Positions 54,339-62,048 of a stretch of DNA of 64,000 bases are shown one piece after another. The position numbers and the translations under genes are program-made. The DNA is from an uncultured Streptomyces sp. (GTDB taxonomy: Bacteria; Actinomycetota; Actinomycetes; Streptomycetales; Streptomycetaceae), in assembly GCF_947488945.1 (NCBI RefSeq), contig NZ_CANLBS010000025.1:1-64000 (forward strand), in the 5' to 3' direction. Position 1 is the first letter of the stretch; every line of letters starts with the position of its first letter. A model generated the notes under the pieces. That model was given only the letters and a program-made list of their open reading frames with translations. It was not told where the DNA came from and did not search any database.

Positions 54339-55544
54339 TCAGCCCGCGCTCACCTCGTCGTACAGCGCCTTGGCCTCCTCGCCGAGCCGCGGGCCGGACA
54401 GCCACCCGCCGTCCACCGGGCCGATCGAGGTGTTGGAGATCAGCGCGGGCTTCCCGTCGCTTCCGGTGGCGACCCAGCCGCCGCCGGAGGATCCGCCCGT
54501 CATGGTGCAGCCGATCCGGTACATCGTCGGCTGGTCCTGCGAGAGCGAGAGCCGGCCGGGCGCGTCCTCGCACCGGTAGGCCTGCTGGCCGTCGAAGGGC
54601 GGCGCGGCCGGGTAGCCGGTGGCCCTGATCGAGGCGATCTCCCGCGCCAGGGGGGCGTCGAACGCGACCGGCAGCGCCGAACCGACCGTCTCCTCCAGCG
54701 ACTTCCCGCCCGAACCCGTCTCCGGAGTCACCTTCAGCACGGCGAAGTCGTACGGCGCGCCCCGGCCGCCCACCGAGGCGCCCTGCGCGATCCACTGGTC
54801 CGAGGTGAGGGCCTCGGTGCCCCACCAGACGCCGTAGGGCGCGATCTCCTCCTTGGAGGCGGTCTCCAGCTCGCTCGTCGACAGCCCGCTGTCGTTGTAC
54901 GCGGGGACGAAGGCGATGTTGCGGTACCAGCCGCCGTTCTTCCCGGCGTGCACGCAGTGGCCCGCGGTCCAGACGAGGTTGGACTTGCCCGGGTGGGCGG
55001 GGTCCTGGACGACGGTCGCGGAGCAGACCATCGAGCCCTCCGGCCCGTCGAACAGCAGCTTCCCGGACTCCGGGGCGGCGTCGTGGAACGGGGTCCCCAG
55101 CGCGGCGGCCTTCACCGGCGCCGGCGTCGGGTCGGTGATGCCCTCGTCGACCGTGATGTCACCGCCGGCCGGGCTGTCCGGCGTGGTGTCGGCGTCCCGC
55201 ATCCGCTGCGAGTCCCAGAGGTCCTCGATGATCGGGTTGACGAAGTCCTTGGCCTCGCGCAGCCACTGGTCCTTGTCCCAGTTCTTCCACTCGCCGCCCT
55301 TCCACTGGTCCAGGTCGATCCCGTGCTCCTTGAGCCGGTCCTTCAGCTCGTCCGGAATCCTGATCGTGCCGTCGGAGGAGGCCGCCGCCGAAGCGGTCGG
55401 ACCGGCCGCGCCGTCCTCCTCGGGACCGCACCCGGTGGCCGCCAGGGCGAGTACGGTGGCCGCGGCCGCCACGGCGAGCAGCGGGGAGCGGCGACCGCCG
55501 CCCCTCCCGCGGCGTGCGGAGCTGGTCGGGCGAACGGTTCGCAT
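54339..55544 (-). CDS. trypsin-like serine protease lipoprotein
   Basis: The product is 401 aa. The signal peptide has a basic RR region and a lipobox (AATGC) with C39 as lipid site. The chymotrypsin-fold domain (about 150-395) has the catalytic triad H196 (WTAGHC), D266 (YDFAVLKV) and S353 (GGSSGGGW); cysteines flank the His and Ser as in disulfide-linked trypsins. A Trp-rich, charged pro-region (about 60-115) may be an inhibitor or spacer. Surface anchored; substrate unknown. ATG at 55544 with a GGGG run 10 bases upstream. Confidence 0.88.
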   Translation of the reverse strand: MRTVRPTSSARRGRGGGRRSPLLAVAAAATVLALAATGCGPEEDGAAGPTASAAASSDGTIRIPDELKDRLKEHGIDLDQWKGGEWKNWDKDQWLREAKDFVNPIIEDLWDSQRMRDADTTPDSPAGGDITVDEGITDPTPAPVKAAALGTPFHDAAPESGKLLFDGPEGSMVCSATVVQDPAHPGKSNLVWTAGHCVHAGKNGGWYRNIAFVPAYNDSGLSTSELETASKEEIAPYGVWWGTEALTSDQWIAQGASVGGRGAPYDFAVLKVTPETGSGGKSLEETVGSALPVAFDAPLAREIASIRATGYPAAPPFDGQQAYRCEDAPGRLSLSQDQPTMYRIGCTMTGGSSGGGWVATGSDGKPALISNTSIGPVDGGWLSGPRLGEEAKALYDEVSAG

Positions 55545-55900
55545 GTGGTGATCCCCCTGGGACGTCATCGATCGTGTCGTCGTACGCCGGTAGTATTCCG
55601 TTCCCGCCCGCCGGAGCGTGACCCGCCCCCGGGGCGGCGGCCCAACGGGCCTGACGGTATAGCGGGTTGTGGTTCGCACGGTGTGTGCCCGCCGCGTCCG
55701 GGACCATGCCGGTGGAGGAAGGGACGGTTCCCGGCCGGGCCGCGGTTGCACCGTCGCCAAGATCTTCCGATGTACCCGTGATCCCGCGCGTCCGGCCTCG
55801 TTGGTACGCGTGGGAGCCCGGCAGCGTTCATCCCCGTTGTCCGCCACCGGTCCGTCCGCACCCAGCGCAACCCACCGTGAACGCAGGAGGATCGACAGCC
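55545..55900. promoter_or_regulatory. protease / siderophore operon divergent region
   Basis: These 356 bp hold the promoters of two divergent transcription units. No copy of the actinobacterial iron box (consensus TTAGGTTAGGCTCACCTAA, bound by DmdR/IdeR) could be found by eye. AAGATCTT (55759-55766) is the only short palindrome noted. CAGGAGG (55884-55890) is the ribosome binding site of the aminotransferase. No promoter hexamers are confidently assigned. Confidence 0.4.
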
Positions 55901-57280
55901 GTGGCCGTGACCGAACCAGCGCCGGGGGCGCTGTCCGCCGTGCACGAGGGCATTCTGCGCCGCCAGTCGTCCAGGGAGTCCGCGGCGCGCACCTACGCCC
56001 GGTCGCTGCCGATCGTGCCGGTCCGCGCCCGGGGCCTCACCATCGAGGGCGCCGACGGCCGCCGCTATCTCGACTGCCTCTCCGGAGCGGGCACGCTGGC
56101 GCTCGGACACAACCACCCGGTGGTCCTCGAAGCGGTGCGCAAGGTCCTCGACTCCGGGGCCCCGCTCCACGTGCTGGACCTCGCCACCCCGGTCAAGGAC
56201 GCCTTCGTCACCGAGCTCTTCAGTACCCTGCCGAAGGAACTGGCCGACGACGCCCGGATCCAGTTCTGCGGACCCGCGGGCACCGACGCGGTCGAGGCCG
56301 CCTTCAAACTGGTCCGCGCCGCGACCGGCCGCACCGGTCTGCTCGCCTTCACCGGGGCGTACCACGGCATGACCGCGGGCGCGCTCGAAGCCTCCGGCGG
56401 CGCCCAGGACGTGCGCGTCACCCGGCTGCCCTTCCCCCAGGACTACCGCTGCCCGTTCGGGATCGGGGGCGAGCGCGGCGCGGAGGTCGCGGCGCACTGG
56501 ACCGAACACCTGCTGGACGACCCCAAGGGCGGAGTGCCCGCCCCCGCCGGGATGATCGTGGAGCCCGTCCAGGGCGAGGGCGGCGTCCACCCCGCGCCCG
56601 ACGGCTGGCTGCGACGGATGCGGGCGGTCACCGCGGCCCGGTCGATCCCCCTCATCGCCGACGAGGTGCAGACCGGTGTCGGCCGGACCGGCGCGTTCTG
56701 GGCCGTGGAGCACAGCGGGGTGGTCCCCGACGTGATGGTCATGTCCAAGGCGATCGGCGGATCGCTGCCGCTCGCCGTGATCGTCTACCGCTCCGGCCTC
56801 GACCTCTGGCAGCCCGGCGCCCACGCCGGCACCTTCCGTGGCAACCAGCTCGCCATGGCGGCCGGCGCCGCGACCCTTGCGTACGTCCGCGAGAACCGGC
56901 TCGCCGAGCGGGCCGCGCTGCTCGGCGCCCGGATGACCGGCCGGCTCCAGGGACTCGCCGCCGACCACCCGTCCATCGGGGACGTCCGGGGCCGCGGCCT
57001 CATGATCGGCGTCGAACTCGTGGACCCCGAGGCGGTGCCCGTCACCGCCGGAGGACCGCCGCCCGCCGACCCCGCGCTCGCCGTCCTGGTCCAGCAGGAG
57101 TGCCTGCGTCGGGGACTGATCGTCGAACTGGGCGGCCGGCACTCGGCCGTCGTCCGGCTGCTCCCGCCCCTCACCCTCACCGACGAACAGGCGGCGGCGG
57201 TCGTGGACCGCCTCGCGGACGCGCTGGCAGCCGCCGAACGCTCGCCGCACCGCCGAGTCGCCGCCGGGTCGCTCCGCTGA
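55901..57280 (+). CDS. diaminobutyrate-2-oxoglutarate aminotransferase
   Basis: The product is 459 aa, a class III PLP enzyme. PLP lysine K283 lies in MSKAIGGSLPLAVIVY, and the GAHAGTFRGNQLAMAAG segment is characteristic of 2,4-diaminobutyrate aminotransferases (RhbA, EctB, Dat). It would make L-2,4-diaminobutyrate from aspartate semialdehyde and glutamate. No ectA or ectC follows; the next genes are siderophore synthetases, so the diamine is probably their substrate. GTG at 55901 with CAGGAGG ten bases upstream. First gene of a four-gene operon. Confidence 0.88.
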   Translation: MAVTEPAPGALSAVHEGILRRQSSRESAARTYARSLPIVPVRARGLTIEGADGRRYLDCLSGAGTLALGHNHPVVLEAVRKVLDSGAPLHVLDLATPVKDAFVTELFSTLPKELADDARIQFCGPAGTDAVEAAFKLVRAATGRTGLLAFTGAYHGMTAGALEASGGAQDVRVTRLPFPQDYRCPFGIGGERGAEVAAHWTEHLLDDPKGGVPAPAGMIVEPVQGEGGVHPAPDGWLRRMRAVTAARSIPLIADEVQTGVGRTGAFWAVEHSGVVPDVMVMSKAIGGSLPLAVIVYRSGLDLWQPGAHAGTFRGNQLAMAAGAATLAYVRENRLAERAALLGARMTGRLQGLAADHPSIGDVRGRGLMIGVELVDPEAVPVTAGGPPPADPALAVLVQQECLRRGLIVELGGRHSAVVRLLPPLTLTDEQAAAVVDRLADALAAAERSPHRRVAAGSLR

Positions 57281-57308
57281 CCCCGCAACCCCTCACAAGG
57301 AAGACGCC

Positions 57309-59177
57309 GTGAATCCCACCTCCGCGCCCGACGCCGAAGGCTCCAGCATCCGAGGGCAGGGGCCGGCCGGCCCCGGCACCGCCGAAGCGTCGTGCGTCCC
57401 CCGCCAGAAGGCCCCGGCCGCCGCCGTCCGGCTCCCCGCCGCGGCCCCCCGCGCGGCGACGGACCTCCTCGACGACCCGGACCCCTTCCGCGCCGCCGAC
57501 GCGGCGGGCACCGAGAGCCTGCTGCGCTGCTGGATCCGCGAGAACGACCTGCCCCACCCCACCGGAACCACCCTGCGCGTCCCGCTGCCCGCCACCGGCG
57601 CCGCGCTGGACGTTCCGGTACGGCACTGGTCCGCCACCGGCATCCACCGCTTCGGGCCGCCCGTCCTGACCGGCGCCCCGGACGACGCCCCGCCGGTGGA
57701 CGCCGTGACCCTCGCCGCGCTGCTCTGCAGGGAGGCCGACCGGCACGGCGGAGCCGACCTCGTCGCCCGGGTCGCCGACTCCGTGCGCAACACCGCCGGA
57801 TTCCTCGCCGCCAGGCGCCGCACCCCCGAAGAGCCGCCGGGCGCCGACCACTTCCTCACCGCCGAGCAGGCGCTCCTGCTCGGCCACCCGCTGCACCCGA
57901 CGCCCAAGAGCCGCGAAGGGCTCTCCGAGTCCGAGTCCCGGCGCTACTCGCCCGAACTGCACGGCTCCTTCCCGCTCCACTGGATGGCCGCCGACCGCTC
58001 GGTCCTCGCCTCGGACTCCGCCTGGACCCGCAACGGCCGCACCGTGCCCGCCGAGGAGATCGCCGCCCCGTTCGCCCGCGGGCTCCGGCTCCCGGACGGC
58101 ACGGTCGCGCTCCCGGTCCACCCCTGGCAGGCGGAGGAGCTGAAACGCCGCCCCGAGGTGACCGCCCTCCTCGACGCCGGCCTGCTGCACGACCTCGGCC
58201 CGCACGGCGCCCACTGGCACCCGACCTCCTCGGTCCGCACGGTGGCGCGCCCCGGCGCCGACGTGATGCTCAAGCTCTCCCTCGGCGTACGCATCACCAA
58301 CTCCTGCCGCGAGAACCTCCGCAAGGAGCTCCGCCGCGGGACCGAGGTGCACCGGCTGCTGCGGGCCGGCCTCGCCACCGAGTGGCAGCGCGCCCACCCC
58401 GGCTTCGACATCGTCCGCGACCCGGCGTGGCTCGCCGTGGACACCAAGGACGGCACCCCGCTCCAGGGGCTCGACGTGGTGTTCCGCCACAACCCCTTCG
58501 GTCCCGCCGACGACGTCGCCTGCGTCGCCGGATTCACCGCCCTGCGCCCGGTGCCCGGCCACCCCCGCATGCGCTCCCGGCTCGCGGAGACGGTCCACCG
58601 CCTCGCCGCCCGCACCGGCCGGCCCACGGCCGCCGTGGCCGCCGAGTGGTTCCTGCGCTACCTCGACCGCGTGGTCCGGCCGGTGCTCTGGCTGGACGCC
58701 CACGCCGGAGTCGCCCTCGAAGCGCACCAGCAGAACACCCTCGTCCGGCTCGACGCCGAGGGCTGGCCGGCCGGCGGGCGGTACCGCGACAACCAGGGGT
58801 ACTACTTCCGCGCCTCGCACCGGGAGTCCCTGGAGCGCAGGCTGCCCGGCATCGGCGCGGCGAGCGACACCTTCGTCTCCGACTCCGTCACCGACGAGCG
58901 CTTCGCCTACTACCTCGGCATCAACAACGTCTTCGGTCTGATCGGGGCCTTCGGCTCCCAGGGCCTCGCCGACGAACAGGTGCTCCTCGCCGCCTTCCGG
59001 CGGTTCCTCGCGGCGGCCGTCCCCATGGGTTCGCCACTGCCCGCATACCTCCTCGGGACGCCGGAACTCCGCTGCAAGGCCAACCTGCTGACCCGCCTGC
59101 ACGGGCTCGACGAACTGGTGGGACCGGTCGACACCCAGTCGGTCTACGTCACCATCGCCAATCCGCTGCATTCCTGA
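57309..59177 (+). CDS. NIS siderophore synthetase (IucA/IucC family), first copy
   Basis: The product is 622 aa, typical length. ATP and substrate motifs are intact: LPVHPWQ with H271, SSVRTVARPGADVMLKLSLGVRITNSCRENL, EAHQQN, and the C-terminal domain of the FhuF-like end. It would ligate a carboxylate such as citrate to an amine or alcohol using ATP. GTG at 57309, 28 bp after the aminotransferase, with AAGGAAGA upstream. Substrate type (A, B or C) cannot be decided from motifs alone. Confidence 0.9.
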   Translation: MNPTSAPDAEGSSIRGQGPAGPGTAEASCVPRQKAPAAAVRLPAAAPRAATDLLDDPDPFRAADAAGTESLLRCWIRENDLPHPTGTTLRVPLPATGAALDVPVRHWSATGIHRFGPPVLTGAPDDAPPVDAVTLAALLCREADRHGGADLVARVADSVRNTAGFLAARRRTPEEPPGADHFLTAEQALLLGHPLHPTPKSREGLSESESRRYSPELHGSFPLHWMAADRSVLASDSAWTRNGRTVPAEEIAAPFARGLRLPDGTVALPVHPWQAEELKRRPEVTALLDAGLLHDLGPHGAHWHPTSSVRTVARPGADVMLKLSLGVRITNSCRENLRKELRRGTEVHRLLRAGLATEWQRAHPGFDIVRDPAWLAVDTKDGTPLQGLDVVFRHNPFGPADDVACVAGFTALRPVPGHPRMRSRLAETVHRLAARTGRPTAAVAAEWFLRYLDRVVRPVLWLDAHAGVALEAHQQNTLVRLDAEGWPAGGRYRDNQGYYFRASHRESLERRLPGIGAASDTFVSDSVTDERFAYYLGINNVFGLIGAFGSQGLADEQVLLAAFRRFLAAAVPMGSPLPAYLLGTPELRCKANLLTRLHGLDELVGPVDTQSVYVTIANPLHS

Positions 59178-59218
59178 AACACCCTGCCCGACCGGGGCGA
59201 CGAGAGGAGAATTCCGCC

Positions 59219-59977
59219 GTGCCACCCGCCGACGCGCCCAGGGACCCGGACCATGGATCGGCACCGCCGTCCGCGGCGGAACTGCATGTTCCGCCGTCCG
59301 GGGCGGAGGCGGAGGACACCCTGGACCTCGAACGGTCCGCGCGACTCCCCGCTCCGGCCGACGGCGGGGCCCACGGGCCGGTCCGCCGCCGGGACACCGG
59401 CGAACCGGGCCTCCTCGGCGACCCGGCCGACTGGCATCCCGTCAGCACGTCCGTCGGCGTCTTCCGGCTGGTTCCCGTACGCCCCGAACGCGACCTCGGC
59501 GTGATCAGCGCATGGATGAACGACCCGGCGGTGGCCGCCTTCTGGGAGCTGGCCGGGCCCGAGGAGGTCACCGCCGCCCACCTGCGGCCCCAACTGGAGG
59601 GTGACGGCAGGAGCGTGCCGTGCCTGGGCGTGCTGGACGGACGGGCGATGAGCTACTGGGAGCTCTACCGCGCCGATCTCGACCCGCTGGCGCGCTACTA
59701 CCCGTCCCGACCGCACGACACCGGCGTCCACCTGCTCGTCGCCGGGACGGACACCCGCGGACGGGGCGTCGGCACCGCGCTGCTGCGCGCGGTCGCCGAC
59801 CTGGCACTCGACCGCCTTCCCCGGTGCACCCGGGTGGTCGCGGAGCCCGATCTGCGCAACACCCCGTCCGTCGCGGCCTTCCTCGGCGCGGGATTCCGCT
59901 TCTCCGCCGAGATCGAACTGCCCGACAAGAGGGCCGCGCTGATGATCCGTGACCGCGCCCACCGGGCCGTCCTGTGA
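59219..59977 (+). CDS. siderophore-type GNAT acyltransferase (AlcB/IucB family)
   Basis: The product is 252 aa. After an 85-residue Ala/Asp/Pro-rich lead, the AlcB/IucB/RhbD-type GNAT domain (about 85-250) is clear: RPERDLGVISAWMNDPAVAAFWEL, MSYWELYRADLD, and the acyl-CoA site GRGVGTALLRAVADLAL. Relatives acylate an amine or hydroxylamine of the diamine building block. GTG at 59219 with GAGAGGAGAA upstream, 41 bp after the first synthetase. The long lead is unusual. Confidence 0.88.
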   Translation: MPPADAPRDPDHGSAPPSAAELHVPPSGAEAEDTLDLERSARLPAPADGGAHGPVRRRDTGEPGLLGDPADWHPVSTSVGVFRLVPVRPERDLGVISAWMNDPAVAAFWELAGPEEVTAAHLRPQLEGDGRSVPCLGVLDGRAMSYWELYRADLDPLARYYPSRPHDTGVHLLVAGTDTRGRGVGTALLRAVADLALDRLPRCTRVVAEPDLRNTPSVAAFLGAGFRFSAEIELPDKRAALMIRDRAHRAVL

Positions 59978-60037
59978 CCCACCCGCCGCTCCGTGCACAC
60001 CGCTCGAAACCCGTCGGCCTCACCCCGAGGAGTCTTT

Positions 60038-61957
60038 GTGCAGGAATATCCAGCGAGCCATGAACCGGCCCGGTGCCGTCCCCTCCACCGCACCCCGGAA
60101 CTGAACCCACCGGTGTGGGACCGGGTCTGTGCCCGCCTGCTGGCCAAGATGCTCGGCGAGTTCGCGTACGAGGAGATCGTCGAGCCGTTCCCCTGCCCGG
60201 CGGGTGCGGCCGACGGCGACGCGGGGGACCGCGAGCCGGCACGGCCGGGGGCCGGCACCGGGCCCGGTCCCGAGTCGGCCGGGACGTCCGCCGGCCGCCG
60301 CTACGGCATCCGTCTGGACGACGGCGCGACCCTGGTCTTCCGCGCCCGTCGCGGGGTCTACGGAAGCTGGTGGGTCGACCCCGACTCGCTGCGGGAGTAC
60401 GCGGCGGACGGCGCGGCCCCGCAGCCGTTCCGCGACCCGCTCCGGTTCGTCACCCGCGCCCGCGCGCTCATAGGCCTGGACGGCGCCACCCTCGGCCACC
60501 TCGTCCGCGAGCTGTCCCACACCCTGTCGGCCGACGCCCGGCTCGAACACGCCTCCCTCGACGCCGCCGCCCTCGCCGACCTCGGCTACGCCGAACTCGA
60601 AGGCCACCAGACCGGCCACCCCTGGCTGGTCGCCAACAAGGGCCGGCTCGGCTTCTCCGCCACCGACGCCGCCCGGTTCGCCCCCGAGGCGCGCACCGCC
60701 ACCCCGCTCCCCTGGATCGCGGTCAGCACCAGGATCGCCGGATACCGGGGCGTCCCCGCCCTCGCGGCGCCCGGCGACCTGTACGCACAGGAGCTCGACC
60801 CGCAGGTCCGCGAGGTGTTCGCCGGCGAGCTCCGCGCCCGCGGCCTCGATCCGCGCGACTACCTCTACCTGCCGGTCCACCCCTGGCAGTGGGACGAATG
60901 GATCGTGCCCCTGTTCGCCGCCGACCTCGCCGCGGGCGACATCGTCCCGCTCCCCGCCGACGGCGACCTCCGGCTCCCGCAGCAGTCGATCCGTACCTTC
61001 GCCAACGTGGGCCGCCCGGAGCGGCACACCGTCAAGCTGCCGCTCTCCATCCTGAACACACTGGTCTGGCGCGGCCTGCCGACCGAACGCACGCTCGCCG
61101 CACCGGCGGTCACCGCCTGGGTGCAGGGCCTGTGCGACGGCGACCCGTTCCTGCGCGACACCTGCCGGGTGATCCTGCTCGGCGAGGTGGCCTCCGTCGC
61201 CGTCGAGCACCCGCTCTACGACCGGCTGCCCGAAGTCCCGTACCAGTTCAAGGAGATCCTGGGCGCGATCTGGCGGGAACCGCTGCCGCCCCGCCTCGCA
61301 CCGGGTGAACGGGCCCGCACCCTCGCCGCGCTGCTGCACCGCGACAGCGCCGGCCGCTCGTTCACCGCCGAACTCGTCGGCCGCTCGGGCCTGGCGCCCC
61401 GGGTCTGGCTGACCCGGCTGTTCGCCGCGGTCCTGCCGCCGCTGCTGCACTTCCTCTACCGCTACGGCACCGTCTTCTCGCCGCACGGGGAGAACGCCAT
61501 CGTCGTCTTCGACGAGCAGGACGTGCCGGTCCGTCTCGCGATCAAGGACTTCGTCGACGACGTGAACGTGAGCGCCCACCCCCTGCCCGAGCTCGGGACC
61601 ATGCCCGACGACGTGCGCGAGGTGCTGCTGACGGAGGCCCCCTCCTTCCTCACCCAGTTCATCCACTCGGGACTCTTCGTCGGCGTCTTCCGCTACCTCT
61701 CGCCCCTGTGCGAGGAACAGTTGGGGGTGACGGAGAGCGATTTCTGGTCACTCGTCCGGGCGGAGATCCTCCGGCACCACGCCCGCTTCCCCGAGCTCAA
61801 GGAGCGGTTCGAGATGTTCGACATGCTCACTCCCGAGATCGAACGGCTCTGCCTCAACCGCAACCGGCTGCACGTCGACGGCTACCGCGACCGCCCCGAG
61901 CGCCCGCACGCCGCGATCCACGGCACGGTCCCCAATCCGCTGCACGCTCCGGGGTGA
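60038..61957 (+). CDS. NIS siderophore synthetase (IucA/IucC family), second copy
   Basis: The product is 639 aa. LPVHPWQ with H281, QQSIRTFANVGRPERHTVKLPLSILNTLVWRGLP and SPHGENAIVVFDEQDVPVRLAIKDFVDDV are intact. It is only distantly similar to the first copy, so the two probably act at successive steps. GTG at 60038 with GAGGA six bases upstream, 60 bp after the acyltransferase. Last gene of the operon; no clear terminator follows. Confidence 0.9.
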   Translation: MQEYPASHEPARCRPLHRTPELNPPVWDRVCARLLAKMLGEFAYEEIVEPFPCPAGAADGDAGDREPARPGAGTGPGPESAGTSAGRRYGIRLDDGATLVFRARRGVYGSWWVDPDSLREYAADGAAPQPFRDPLRFVTRARALIGLDGATLGHLVRELSHTLSADARLEHASLDAAALADLGYAELEGHQTGHPWLVANKGRLGFSATDAARFAPEARTATPLPWIAVSTRIAGYRGVPALAAPGDLYAQELDPQVREVFAGELRARGLDPRDYLYLPVHPWQWDEWIVPLFAADLAAGDIVPLPADGDLRLPQQSIRTFANVGRPERHTVKLPLSILNTLVWRGLPTERTLAAPAVTAWVQGLCDGDPFLRDTCRVILLGEVASVAVEHPLYDRLPEVPYQFKEILGAIWREPLPPRLAPGERARTLAALLHRDSAGRSFTAELVGRSGLAPRVWLTRLFAAVLPPLLHFLYRYGTVFSPHGENAIVVFDEQDVPVRLAIKDFVDDVNVSAHPLPELGTMPDDVREVLLTEAPSFLTQFIHSGLFVGVFRYLSPLCEEQLGVTESDFWSLVRAEILRHHARFPELKERFEMFDMLTPEIERLCLNRNRLHVDGYRDRPERPHAAIHGTVPNPLHAPG

Positions 61958-62048
61958 GAAAGGGACCCTTCCGGACGGCTCCGGGGACGCGTGCGGATCT
62001 TCCGGAGGGACACGAGCTGTCGGTGCCGCGCCGTAGGCTGGACGCGCT

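Noticed and set aside
55532-55540. SOS box GAACGGTTC near the protease start
   Set aside because: Only one base separates the half-sites; LexA boxes in actinobacteria need four.
55901-57280. Ectoine biosynthesis EctB
   Set aside because: The enzyme class fits, but no ectA, ectC or ectD is adjacent and the following genes are NIS synthetases.
57392-59977. 861-residue plus-strand frame overlapping the first NIS synthetase and the acyltransferase
   Set aside because: It is an Arg/Pro-rich frame shadow; both real genes in the other frame have full motif sets.
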